From NCBI GenBank assembly GCA_045617725.1, contig JAZLJD010000054.1, positions 1-64,000 of the forward strand: a stretch of DNA of 64,000 nucleotides, written 5' to 3'. Made by a program: the position numbers and the translations under genes. This document shows positions 15,377-24,726 of the stretch, one piece after another. Below the pieces are notes generated by a model. It had not been told where the DNA came from, ran no database searches, and saw nothing but the letters and a program-made list of their open reading frames with translations. Every line of letters begins with the position of its first letter. Position 1 is the stretch's first letter. Origin of the DNA: JAZLJD01 sp045617725. GTDB taxonomy: Bacteria > Bacillota > Clostridia > Lachnospirales > Lachnospiraceae.

Positions 15377-18300
15377 ATGGCTTTACAATTTTATTTTGGA
15401 CCCTCCGGTTCAGGCAAGAGTACTGCATTGTATGACAGAATTGTACGTGAGGCAGCTCAGCACGAGGACAGAGATTATCTGATTCTTGTGCCTGAGCAGT
15501 TTACAATGCAGACACAAAAGGACCTTGTTATCAGGCATTCGGATGGGGGCATCATGAACATTGATGTTCTCAGTTTCGGACGCCTTTTTTATCGTGTAGC
15601 GGAGGAAACGGGTGTGGGCATGAAGCCGGTCTTAAACGATATCGGCAAGGCTCTGATTCTGCGTAAGATAGCTTCCGACCAAAGCCTCCCTCTGACGGCA
15701 CTGGCACGCAATATAAAGCGTATCGGATATATTAATGAAGTGAAGAGTGCCATATCCGAATTCATGCAGTATTCCGTATCTCCGATGGATTTGTTGAAAC
15801 TGATAGAGACTCCGGATATATCGAATTCCCTGAAGGGGAAGCTTAAGGATTTGAGCCTTCTGTATGAGCGATTCCTGCAATATTTGGGCGACCACTATAT
15901 TACTACGGAAGAATCCATGGACAGGCTTTCCGAGTATATCCCGGACAGCTCCCGTATTAAGCACAGTGTGGTTGTACTGGACGGATACACCGGATTTACC
16001 CCGGTACAGATGAAGGTAATAAGGGCACTGCTGAACCATGCACTCGATGTGATTGTGACGGTAGAAATGGACGGAGCCGTTTCAGACCCGCTCAAACCGC
16101 TTCCTGCGGAGCACCTTTTTGCATTGAGCTCCACTATGGTACAGAAACTCCTGAAGATCAGTGACGAGGATTCCATTGATAGAATATCGGATGTAATTCT
16201 TCCTTCCACTCCTGTTTACCGTTATCGCGAAGTGCCGGATATGGCATATTTGGAGCAGAACCTGTTCCGAAACGGAAACGCGGTTTTTGAGGGGGATACT
16301 TCTCACATAAAGATTCATGAAATGACGAGTATGCGGGAGGAAGTACGGGATATTTGTATTGAAATCCGGCGACTGGTCCGTGAGGGCGGGTATCGTTATC
16401 GGGATATTGCTGTGGTAACTGCAGATATGGAGTCCTATGCGCCTTTGTTTGAGGAGGCGATGGAACGCTACGAGATTCCTTACTTTTTGGATCAGACCAG
16501 AAAGCCCGGAGTGAATCCGCTGCCCGAGTATATACGTAGTACCCTTATGGTATTCTATCTGAATTTTTCCTACGACAGCATGATGCGTTACCTGCGTTGT
16601 GGCTTAAGCGGAATTACGGAGGCTGAAGCGGATGTCCTTGATTACTATTGTCTTTCGCAGGGGATAAGAGGAATTTCGAAGTGGAACAGGGCCTTTACGA
16701 AGCCCCTGCAGGATGGCGAGGACGGCCTTTTGGAGCTCGAACAAATAAATGCTCTGCGCAGTCGTGTCATGGAACGCCTTAAACCGATGAAGAGTATCTG
16801 CACGAAGCAGAATAGTACGGCAGCGGAACGCGTTCGTAAGCTCTATGATTTTTTGGAATCGGCCGGTGCAGCGGAGTATCTTGATAATCTGGCGACTTCC
16901 TTTGAAGACCGGGGCGATATGCATAAGGCAATTGAGTATCGCCAGATTTATAAAGCCGTCATGATGCTCCTTGAGCAGTTACACGATATCCTGGGGGAGG
17001 AAACTATCGACCTTAAGGAATTTTATGACTTACTCGAAGCCGGATTTCACGAAATTAAGATAGGAATTATTCCCCAGAATGCGGACCGTATTATGATCGG
17101 TGATATGCAACGGACCCGTCTTGATAGAATATCGCATGTTTTTTTATGCGGCGTGAATGACGGAAACATTCCAAAGAGCAGTAGCGGCGGGATTCTTTCC
17201 GTGTTTGACCGGGAGTTCTTTAAATCGCAGGAGGTGGAGATGGCTCCGCTTCCGCGCGAAGAGATGTATATTCAGAGGCTTTATCTGTATCTCCTTATGA
17301 CGAAGCCTTTACTGTCCCTGCATCTTTCTTATTGTACGCAGTCCGCGTCTACCGATGAGAAGCTGCCTTCCTATATCATAGGAACGCTCCTTAAGATGTA
17401 CCCGAAGCTTCAGGTTGTGAAACCGGAACGCAGCGAGACGGAATTATCCAGAATCGAATGCCGGGATGATGGTGTGCAATACTATATCGATTGTTGCAAG
17501 GAATCAAAGGACAAAGAGGAACTTGTATCCTTTGTTACAATGTCCGAAGGCCTTCCGCTTCTTCGGGAGGAGCTCCTTGCCGTGGAGGATAGTCTCTTTG
17601 TAACGCCTTCCGATCTCCCCCTGTCCGGGGAAGCAGCAGTTCTTCTGTACGGAACGCTTCTGTCTGCCTCCATTTCACGGCTTGAAACTTTCGCGACCTG
17701 TGCATTCCGTCATTTCCTGACGTATGGGCTGCAACTGGGTGAGAGACCGGAACTGATGGTCGACAATCGTTCCATCGGCAGCGTGATGCATCTTATCCTA
17801 AGTGAGCTTGGAAAGGTGTTTGATGAGGACGGAGTAAATTTCCAGAATTATGAAGAGGGTCTTTTGGACCAGTATTTAAGCCGTGCCATTGTACGGGCCG
17901 GTGCTGCGGATGCGACCATTATGAGTCCTTTCTCACAGAGCAAGGCTTCCTTGTATTGTCTTGAACAGATTAAGAATACCGTGCGGCATTGCGTTCTTGT
18001 CATTCGCTATCAGCTTAGTAAGGGAAGCTTTGTTCCTAAGAAGTTTGAGTATGATTTCTCTCATATCATCAAAGTGGATCCTGCTTCCGGCCTTGCTGTG
18101 ACCGAGGATGGTCGTGAGATTCGTCTGGGCGGCATAATCGATCGCATGGATGTCTGCAACCAGGGTGACAAATGTTATATCAGGATTATAGATTATAAAT
18201 CTTCCGCCAAAACACTGGATTTTCAGAAGGTTTACACCGGAGAACAGCTGCAATTGCTGGTATATTTGAACGGAGGCATGGAAACCTACCAAAAAGAGCT

Positions 18301-18796
18301 GGCTCATGACGGAATTAATGACATTAGTGTCATTCCAGCAGGCGTGCTTTATTTTAAACTTACGGATGAGTATCAGGAATACGCTTCTTTGCCGGAAAAT
18401 GACGAGCAGATACAGAAAACGAATCTTGCAAAGAACTGTCATACCGGATTGGTTACGAGCGACATGGCCGTCATTGAGCTTATGGATGACAGCATAGAGA
18501 AGGAGAGTGATGTTATCCCTGTCAGTTTGAAGAAGGAAGGCCTTGCTGAGCGATCGATGGCATATTCCGAAACTGACATGAATGCCATGATGCAGTATGT
18601 GGACAAAAAGATTACAGAAATGGCCGGAGAAATAATGGCGGGTGTTATTAAAAAGAACCCGTTCAAGGACTCCTGTACATACTGCAATTTCCGGGATGTA
18701 TGCAATTTCCGGTGCGGAATCACGGAGGATGAGGTCCGCGGGCATCTTAAGGCGAAGGACGCACTTAACAAAATTCTGGGAAGGGAGGACCGGTAA
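15377..18796 (+). CDS. addB: AddB subunit of the AddAB helicase-nuclease, 1139 aa
   Basis: Double-strand break repair subunit. N-terminal Walker A GPSGSGKST (about 8-16) is present as in Bacillus AddB. The C-terminal nuclease domain has GGIIDRMDV and IIDYKSSAKTLDF (about 920-950) with the QLLVYL element after it. Four cysteines of the 4Fe-4S clamp are visible: one in ATCAFRHF (about 775) and three in CTYCNFRDVC (about 1099-1108). Length is normal. It starts immediately after the upstream lipoprotein stop and overlaps addA by one base (TAATG), so addB-addA are coupled. Confidence 0.95.
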   Translation: MALQFYFGPSGSGKSTALYDRIVREAAQHEDRDYLILVPEQFTMQTQKDLVIRHSDGGIMNIDVLSFGRLFYRVAEETGVGMKPVLNDIGKALILRKIASDQSLPLTALARNIKRIGYINEVKSAISEFMQYSVSPMDLLKLIETPDISNSLKGKLKDLSLLYERFLQYLGDHYITTEESMDRLSEYIPDSSRIKHSVVVLDGYTGFTPVQMKVIRALLNHALDVIVTVEMDGAVSDPLKPLPAEHLFALSSTMVQKLLKISDEDSIDRISDVILPSTPVYRYREVPDMAYLEQNLFRNGNAVFEGDTSHIKIHEMTSMREEVRDICIEIRRLVREGGYRYRDIAVVTADMESYAPLFEEAMERYEIPYFLDQTRKPGVNPLPEYIRSTLMVFYLNFSYDSMMRYLRCGLSGITEAEADVLDYYCLSQGIRGISKWNRAFTKPLQDGEDGLLELEQINALRSRVMERLKPMKSICTKQNSTAAERVRKLYDFLESAGAAEYLDNLATSFEDRGDMHKAIEYRQIYKAVMMLLEQLHDILGEETIDLKEFYDLLEAGFHEIKIGIIPQNADRIMIGDMQRTRLDRISHVFLCGVNDGNIPKSSSGGILSVFDREFFKSQEVEMAPLPREEMYIQRLYLYLLMTKPLLSLHLSYCTQSASTDEKLPSYIIGTLLKMYPKLQVVKPERSETELSRIECRDDGVQYYIDCCKESKDKEELVSFVTMSEGLPLLREELLAVEDSLFVTPSDLPLSGEAAVLLYGTLLSASISRLETFATCAFRHFLTYGLQLGERPELMVDNRSIGSVMHLILSELGKVFDEDGVNFQNYEEGLLDQYLSRAIVRAGAADATIMSPFSQSKASLYCLEQIKNTVRHCVLVIRYQLSKGSFVPKKFEYDFSHIIKVDPASGLAVTEDGREIRLGGIIDRMDVCNQGDKCYIRIIDYKSSAKTLDFQKVYTGEQLQLLVYLNGGMETYQKELAHDGINDISVIPAGVLYFKLTDEYQEYASLPENDEQIQKTNLAKNCHTGLVTSDMAVIELMDDSIEKESDVIPVSLKKEGLAERSMAYSETDMNAMMQYVDKKITEMAGEIMAGVIKKNPFKDSCTYCNFRDVCNFRCGITEDEVRGHLKAKDALNKILGREDR

Positions 18797-21700
18797 TGGA
18801 GTTTTCACCAAAACAAAAAGAAATCATTGCGCATCGCGACGGTAATCTTCTTGTATCGGCAGCGGCCGGTTCCGGCAAGACTACCGTAATGGTAGAGCAT
18901 GTCATAGAGCGTATCCTGGATACGCAGAATCCCTGCGATATTGACCGCATGCTGATTGTGACCTTTACAAAGTCGGCTGCAGCACATATGCGTGATAAAA
19001 TAACAGTTGCTCTTGATAAAGCACACAAAGCAGACCCTGAAAACAAGCACATTGAAAGGCAACTGACGTTAATACACAATGCCTGCATCTGTACGCTGGA
19101 CAGTTTCAATTCCATGCTGGTCAGCAATCATTTCAATGAGATACACCTTGATCCGGAGACGAGACTTGTTACGAATGATGAACTGAAACTCCTGTGCAAC
19201 GAAACACTGGAGCAGTTCTTTGAAAAAAAGTACAGTGAGGAGGATTCGAAGTTCCTGCTCCTTGTGGATACATACGCCGTGAAGCATTCCGACAGTAAGC
19301 TGCGCGAGATGATTTTGGGCATCCTGGAGGCGGCGGTTTCCTATCCCTACCCGGAGGAATGGCTTTTGGAAAGTCTTGCTCCTTACCTCGTAACGACGGA
19401 GGATGAGGTGGCAGCCCTGCCCTTCTATCAGGAGAGAGTGGGATTTCTTAAGGAGGAAATGAAGGAGGTTGCGGCTCTTTTGAAGGTAGCCTACGAGCAT
19501 GCGTCCCTTTATGAATTCCTTGAAAGGAGGGTCACGATTCAGTATGAACCGGAATTTGAAATGCTTGAGGGCATCATGGCCCTTTCGTCCGACGAGGAGG
19601 TCATTGCACAGTTCGGAACGGCAGAACCGGTAAACGGGAATAAAGCCAGACTCGTTATTAAGAATGACCCGGATGCCTCGGCCGTCAAGGCGGAAAACGA
19701 CAGCCTGAGGAAGGCTTATACGACCGCATTTAACAATCTGAAGAAGGAGTGCAGTAACTTTTCGAAAAAGAATATCCTGCTTGAAATGCAGAAGATGCGT
19801 CCCGTTATGGAGGCGCTTATTGGATTGACGATTGAATTCTACCATACCTTTGCGGATGTGAAGCGTGAGAATAAGGTGCGTGATTTCAACGATACTACGC
19901 ACATGGCCCTTGATATCCTGCTTCATAAGGAAGCGGGCTGTGAGCCGGAGCCGACGGAAGTGGCGCTTATGTACCGAAAACGCTTTTTGGAAGTTATTAC
20001 GGACGAGTACCAGGACTTAAATGCCGTGCAGGAATATCTGCTTTGGGCGGTTTCCGGTGGCGATTTTAAGGGAAGCAGGCAGAACCGTTTCATGGTGGGC
20101 GATGTGAAGCAGTCCATTTACGCCTTCCGTATGGCAAGACCCGAAATATTCATTGAAAAATACGAAAACTACAGCGAGGAAGCCGGTGCGTCAGAAAGCG
20201 GCAGGAAGATTCTCCTTAACCAAAACTACAGAAGCCGCCGTGAAATCCTTGACAGCGTAAATATTCTTTTTCGCCATCTGATGCAGAAGGAAATAGGCGG
20301 AATCGAATACGATGAGGGACACGAGTTGCATCTTGGGAATCTTCAATATAAAGAAGCGGCTCCCGAAACGTATCGGACGGAGCTCATTTTAGTGGAGACG
20401 AAGGAGGATGATACCGCGGACGTCTCCTTTGACCGGGATGATGCGGAGAAGGCTGAGGGCACAGAGGATAACGAAGGTTCCGAACCAAGCGTGGAAGCAG
20501 AGAACCGCCTGAATCAGATTGAGGCCGAAAGCATCGCACTTCGAATTCGGGAACTCATTGACGGGGGCTTCCCGGTGACGGACCGTGTTACGGGCGAGCT
20601 GCGGCCCTGCACCTACGGCGATATCTGCATTTTGTCCCGTGACGTAAGGAGCTGGGGCGATACGATGGATTGCGTGTTGTCCGCTCACAATATTCCGATG
20701 CTGGATTCGGAAAGCACGGGTTACTATGACACCATGGAGATTCGGACCATCCTGAATTACCTGAGTATTCTGGACAATCCGCAGTCGGATATACCGCTGT
20801 ACGGTGTGCTGGTGAGCGTATTTTTTAGCTTCACCAATGAAGAGATTGCCCGCATAAGGGCGAAGTGCCGCACCGTGACGGTACGAAAACGCAAGGTGAA
20901 AATCAGCCTGTATCAGTGCCTCAAGGAATATTCCGGGGACGCGGCCCTTACGCGTAAGATCGGGGATTTCTTTGAGACATATGAGAAATACCGTGCCCTG
21001 GTTCCGTACACATCCGTATCGGAACTGATTCGCGTGATTGTACGCGATGCCCGGTATCTAAACCGCATGTATGCGCTCCCGAACGGCGCACAGCGAAAGA
21101 TGAATCTGGAGCTTCTGTTCATTAAGGCGGCCCAGTATGAGAATACCGGTTACAACGGCCTCTTTTCCTTTGTGAAGTACGTGAAGGATATGACCAAAAG
21201 CAAAATCGAGACGCAGACCGGTCACCTGACGCCCGCAGAGGCTTCGGCGGTTCGCTTTATGACCATACATAAGAGCAAGGGCCTTGAATTCCCGATTTGT
21301 ATTCTGGCATCAACCGGCAAGAGCTTGGGCGGCATGAATGATAACACCAGTTATATTTTGAACAAACAAAAGGGAATTGCCCTGCCGTACCGTGATTATC
21401 AGAAGCGCGTGAAGTGTAAGAGTGTCTACGGCGAGTACATGAAGTACTGCGACTTACGGTCGGAACGCGGCGAGGAGCTCAGAGTTCTGTATGTTGCCCT
21501 TACGAGAGCCATGGAGAAACTGATTATTGTGGGACGCGTGCCCGAAGCGGCGGCTTATGACCGGAAGATGAGCTCACCGGCGCGTTTTGACGAAAAGGGA
21601 CGGCTCAGAATCGGAGAGCTTATGGCACCTCGGACGTGCTATCTTAACTATATATATTATGTGGCCAAAACCAATCCCGGTGCATTTACACTGCGTACGA

Positions 21701-22548
21701 TTCCTTTAAGTGGTCTGACGCCCACGGACGGTACCGGGGAGGAACCGGGAGAGGATACAACCGTGGTACGTATCCGGGATACGGAGCCGGCCACTGTACT
21801 TGCGGAGCATGAGGATTTAAGACGCAGGCTTTCCTTTGTGTATCCATACGAGCAGACGGCAGGTTTGTGTTCGAAGGTTACTGTTTCGAGACTTAAACTT
21901 GCAGCAATGGAGGAGAGTGAAATTGCGGGAGAAACCGCCCGGGCGTTTGAAGCACGGGAGAGCAACCGCTATATTCCTTCTTTTGTGCAGCAGCAGGAGG
22001 CTGTGAGCGGTACCAAACGCGGTGATGCATACCATCATCTTTGTGAGCTGATACCGTATGAAATTTTGGAACTGAGTGCGAGCGGAAGCATCGCCTGTGA
22101 CGACGCGTATTCGGAGCACCTATTAAGGTTACTTCTTCAGAACGGCCGTATCAAGCGGGAAGAAACAGAACTCATCAATCCCAAGAAATTGACGGATTTC
22201 CTTCATTCCTCTTTGGCTTGCCGGATGAAGAAGGCCGCAGAAAAAGGCTGCCTCCGAAGAGAACAGCCCTTTGTGATTGCGATTGCAGCGGATCGTGTCG
22301 ATCCTTCCTATCCCAAAGAGGAGCAGATTCTCATGCAGGGAATCGTGGATGCTTTCTTCGAGGAAGAGGACGGTATCGTGATTGTGGATTATAAGACGGA
22401 TGCCGTTTCCTGCGAGCAGGAGCTTACGGAACGATACAGAGCACAGCTTATGCTGTATGCGGAAGCAATAGAAAAGCTTACGAAGAAGCCGGTGACGGCC
22501 CTGTATCTCTATTCATTTTCGCTCGGGAAAGAGGTTAAAATCGACTGA
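18796..22548 (+). CDS. addA: AddA subunit of the AddAB helicase-nuclease, 1250 aa
   Basis: UvrD-like helicase with a C-terminal RecB nuclease. Motif I AAAGSGKTTVMVEHVI (about 19-34), motif II DEYQDLNAVQE (about 405), motif III MVGDVKQSIYAFR, motif IV NYRSR, motif V MTIHKSKGLEFP (about 822) and motif VI LYVALTRAMEKL (about 898) are all there. The nuclease domain near the end has GIVDAFFEEE and IVDYKTDAV. One-base overlap with addB. An acidic insert (DDTADVSFDRDD, about 537) separates helicase subdomains and is rich in Glu/Asp. It works with AddB on blunt ends and chi-like sites. Confidence 0.95.
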   Translation: MEFSPKQKEIIAHRDGNLLVSAAAGSGKTTVMVEHVIERILDTQNPCDIDRMLIVTFTKSAAAHMRDKITVALDKAHKADPENKHIERQLTLIHNACICTLDSFNSMLVSNHFNEIHLDPETRLVTNDELKLLCNETLEQFFEKKYSEEDSKFLLLVDTYAVKHSDSKLREMILGILEAAVSYPYPEEWLLESLAPYLVTTEDEVAALPFYQERVGFLKEEMKEVAALLKVAYEHASLYEFLERRVTIQYEPEFEMLEGIMALSSDEEVIAQFGTAEPVNGNKARLVIKNDPDASAVKAENDSLRKAYTTAFNNLKKECSNFSKKNILLEMQKMRPVMEALIGLTIEFYHTFADVKRENKVRDFNDTTHMALDILLHKEAGCEPEPTEVALMYRKRFLEVITDEYQDLNAVQEYLLWAVSGGDFKGSRQNRFMVGDVKQSIYAFRMARPEIFIEKYENYSEEAGASESGRKILLNQNYRSRREILDSVNILFRHLMQKEIGGIEYDEGHELHLGNLQYKEAAPETYRTELILVETKEDDTADVSFDRDDAEKAEGTEDNEGSEPSVEAENRLNQIEAESIALRIRELIDGGFPVTDRVTGELRPCTYGDICILSRDVRSWGDTMDCVLSAHNIPMLDSESTGYYDTMEIRTILNYLSILDNPQSDIPLYGVLVSVFFSFTNEEIARIRAKCRTVTVRKRKVKISLYQCLKEYSGDAALTRKIGDFFETYEKYRALVPYTSVSELIRVIVRDARYLNRMYALPNGAQRKMNLELLFIKAAQYENTGYNGLFSFVKYVKDMTKSKIETQTGHLTPAEASAVRFMTIHKSKGLEFPICILASTGKSLGGMNDNTSYILNKQKGIALPYRDYQKRVKCKSVYGEYMKYCDLRSERGEELRVLYVALTRAMEKLIIVGRVPEAAAYDRKMSSPARFDEKGRLRIGELMAPRTCYLNYIYYVAKTNPGAFTLRTIPLSGLTPTDGTGEEPGEDTTVVRIRDTEPATVLAEHEDLRRRLSFVYPYEQTAGLCSKVTVSRLKLAAMEESEIAGETARAFEARESNRYIPSFVQQQEAVSGTKRGDAYHHLCELIPYEILELSASGSIACDDAYSEHLLRLLLQNGRIKREETELINPKKLTDFLHSSLACRMKKAAEKGCLRREQPFVIAIAADRVDPSYPKEEQILMQGIVDAFFEEEDGIVIVDYKTDAVSCEQELTERYRAQLMLYAEAIEKLTKKPVTALYLYSFSLGKEVKID

Positions 22549-22583
22549 TTTGACCCAATTGGTCAATGCCTGAAAACCCCTAT

Positions 22584-23108
22584 TTATCGGGCCTGGGAGG
22601 ATATTTTGTCAATTCCCTTGCTTACGGCCGGGATAAATAGAATAGCAAGTGTTATTATTAATTCGGGACCCAGATACGCAGCCTGGTAGCCTGCGGAATA
22701 CAGGAGAGCAGGTGTGCCTTCCGGGGCATATTCCGCAAAAAACAAAACGCCGCTTAAGGTGGAGACCAGGAAGCGTCCGATTACGCCCAAAAGATAACCG
22801 ATTTGGAGACCGTACTTTTTGGCACGGAAGAAACCGGAAAGTCCGAGTGCCATGAAGGCAATCGGATAATCGAGCAGAATCTGGAGCAGCGTATAGCCCT
22901 TGGGGTCTAAGATAAACTGAAGAAGACCGAAGGCGAGTCCGCAGGAAAGGCCGTAGCCGATTCCGTAGAAGTAGCCGATCAGGGATATGAATAACATGGA
23001 GAAGAGAGTGATGCTGCCGCCGAAGGGCATTGGGATGGTCGGGATGAATTCACCCGTTACCAGAGCAAGAGCGAGAGCAATTCCGGAAAAAGCAACTTTT
23101 TTTGCCAT
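22584..23108 (-). CDS. thiT: ECF thiamine transporter S component ThiT, 174 aa
   Basis: Six-helix integral membrane S component. The pattern fits ThiT: FIPTIPMPFGGSITLFSMLF (the usual P-x-GG-S/T loop after helix 1), YGIGYGLSCGLAFGLLQFI, DPKGYTLLQILLDYPIAF (conserved thiamine-contact loop) and the late GRFLVSTLSGVLFFAEYAPEG. Together with the EcfAAT module encoded elsewhere it would import thiamine. The start codon at 23108 lies 7 bases after an AGGAGG site that is buried in a hairpin, and a TPP aptamer precedes it on the same strand, which supports both the gene call and the substrate. Confidence 0.95.
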   Translation of the reverse strand: MAKKVAFSGIALALALVTGEFIPTIPMPFGGSITLFSMLFISLIGYFYGIGYGLSCGLAFGLLQFILDPKGYTLLQILLDYPIAFMALGLSGFFRAKKYGLQIGYLLGVIGRFLVSTLSGVLFFAEYAPEGTPALLYSAGYQAAYLGPELIITLAILFIPAVSKGIDKISSQAR

Positions 23109-23115
23109 AAAAAAA

Positions 23116-23134
23116 CCTCCTAATTGTAAGGAGG
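23116..23134 (-). promoter_or_regulatory. Ribosome-site-sequestering hairpin of the thiT riboswitch
   Basis: On the minus strand CCTCCT (23134-23129) pairs with AGGAGG (23121-23116), the thiT ribosome-binding site, with a seven-base loop. The adjacent CACCCCT (about 23138-23132) is complementary to AGGGGTG at the 5' side of the aptamer, giving two exclusive folds. The run of T before ATG means an alternative role as a terminator cannot be excluded. Confidence 0.6.
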
Positions 23135-23179
23135 GGTGTTTTTTGATATCCTATATCTTGTGTGGTGATATCAGATATC

Positions 23180-23260
23180 TGCTTCCTTACGCCGGTATTA
23201 ACCGGACAAGTTGTGAGGGTCAAGGACGAACCTTATCTCAGCTGTAAAGCACCCCTAGCA
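23180..23260 (-). promoter_or_regulatory. TPP riboswitch (THI box) of thiT
   Basis: Read on the minus strand: GGGGTGC, GCTGAGA, GACCCTCACAACTTG, CCGGTTAATACCGG and CGTAAGGAAGCA in order, matching the THI-box consensus. P1 closes with TGCT/AGCA. It precedes thiT by about 70 bases. Confidence 0.93.
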
Positions 23261-23307
23261 TGTATGTGATTTTGTAATCGCTACTTAATATAACAGAAAG
23301 GCATGTT

Positions 23308-24720
23308 ATGTTCAAGTTTATTTTATTTGATTTGGATGGAACACTGACGGACCCCAAAGAGGGAATCACAAAGTGTGTTCAATATGCGCTTTTGAAGCTG
23401 AATGTGGCGAATCCCGATCCGGATACGCTGACACCGTTTATCGGCCCGCCGCTTAACGAAAGCTTCATGAAATTCTATAACATGACGGCACAGGAAGCCG
23501 AGGAAGCGATCGCAGTATACAGGGAGCGTTTTTCCACCATCGGTAAGTACGAGAACGTTGTGTATGACGGTATCCCCGCGATGCTTCGCCGCCTTAAACA
23601 AAAGGGCATCCGTCTGGCGGTGGCTTCGAGCAAGCCGACCGTTTTTGTGGAGGACATTCTGAAGCATTTCAAGCTTCGAAAGTATTTTGACGTAGTGGTC
23701 GGCAGTGAATTGGACGGCCGCAGGGTTCAGAAGGAAGAGGTTGTTGCAGAGGCTCTGAAGCAGCTCCACGGAGGGACCGAACTGACGGAGGAGAATCGTA
23801 AGCTTACGGCGATGGTGGGCGATCGAAAGTTTGACATACAGGGTGCCCATGCCTTCGGCCTCACCGGAGTTCTTGTAACCTACGGGTATTTATCTCCCGG
23901 CGAGCTGGAAGAGGCGCATCCCGATATAACGGCTGACACCGTTTCGGAACTTGAGAAGGCACTGCTTTGTGAGGAGGAACCGGTTGCCGGTACGGAGAAG
24001 CGATTCGCTCAGTTTAGAAATGATCAGCGACTCCATCTGTTCAGCTCCGCGTTTGTTCCCCTTATTCTGTATCTGCTTATATCTTCTATGGTGGTATTCA
24101 TTGCAACGGCAATCGTAAATGCCATTTACGTTACAGACCCGTTGTCTATGGTGTCCTTATATATGGTTGCACATCCGGCAGATATCGATGCCTGGGCACA
24201 GGCCCTGGGCTACCTGGCCGCCATACTTGCAATCCTTCGATACTATAAAATAACACGCGATATGTATCCGAGCGGTATGAACGAAGCCCCCGGAGTACTG
24301 AATTTCTTTCGGTGTCTGCTCCCGGTAATCTCCGTAAGTCTGCTTTTGAATGTGCTGATGCGACAGTTCAATCTGCCCGCCTTCTTCCCCCAGTATCTGG
24401 AAGCCTTGAAGCAGCAGGAGCAGATTACATTTGAAACCGGTCTGGTACTGTTTTGTATCGCAGCGCCCGTCTGCGAGGAGATGATGTTCCGCGGCATTTT
24501 GCAGAACCGCCTGAGCATGGCTTTTTCCGAGCGGGTCGGAATCCTTGTGTCCGCGATTATTTTTGGCGTCCTGCATATCTATCCGCTGGAAGTGATATAT
24601 GCTTTCGTTTTGGGACTCATGATTTCCGGGTGCTATAAGCGTTACCACAAATTGTGGGTACCGATTCTGATTCATGCTGTAACAAATTTCATCGTTTGGA
24701 CCCTTCTCAGGGTGCTATAG
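23308..24720 (+). CDS. HAD phosphatase fused to a CPBP-family membrane protease, 470 aa
   Basis: Residues 1-215 are a complete phosphoglycolate-phosphatase-like HAD domain: FDLDGTLTDP (motif I, about 7), GPPLNESF cap segment, LAVASSKP (motif II, about 106) and GDRKFDIQGA (motif IV, about 171). Residues about 240-470 are a membrane domain with the CPBP (Abi, PF02517) signature: CEEMMFRG (about 390-397), IIFGVLHIYPLE (about 413) and HAVTNFIVW (about 456). Both halves keep their key residues. The sequence shows no stop or frameshift between them. Start at 23308 with AGAAAGGC upstream, divergent from thiT. The partner substrates are unknown; the fusion itself is unusual. Confidence 0.85.
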   Translation: MFKFILFDLDGTLTDPKEGITKCVQYALLKLNVANPDPDTLTPFIGPPLNESFMKFYNMTAQEAEEAIAVYRERFSTIGKYENVVYDGIPAMLRRLKQKGIRLAVASSKPTVFVEDILKHFKLRKYFDVVVGSELDGRRVQKEEVVAEALKQLHGGTELTEENRKLTAMVGDRKFDIQGAHAFGLTGVLVTYGYLSPGELEEAHPDITADTVSELEKALLCEEEPVAGTEKRFAQFRNDQRLHLFSSAFVPLILYLLISSMVVFIATAIVNAIYVTDPLSMVSLYMVAHPADIDAWAQALGYLAAILAILRYYKITRDMYPSGMNEAPGVLNFFRCLLPVISVSLLLNVLMRQFNLPAFFPQYLEALKQQEQITFETGLVLFCIAAPVCEEMMFRGILQNRLSMAFSERVGILVSAIIFGVLHIYPLEVIYAFVLGLMISGCYKRYHKLWVPILIHAVTNFIVWTLLRVL

Positions 24721-24726
24721 GAGTTT

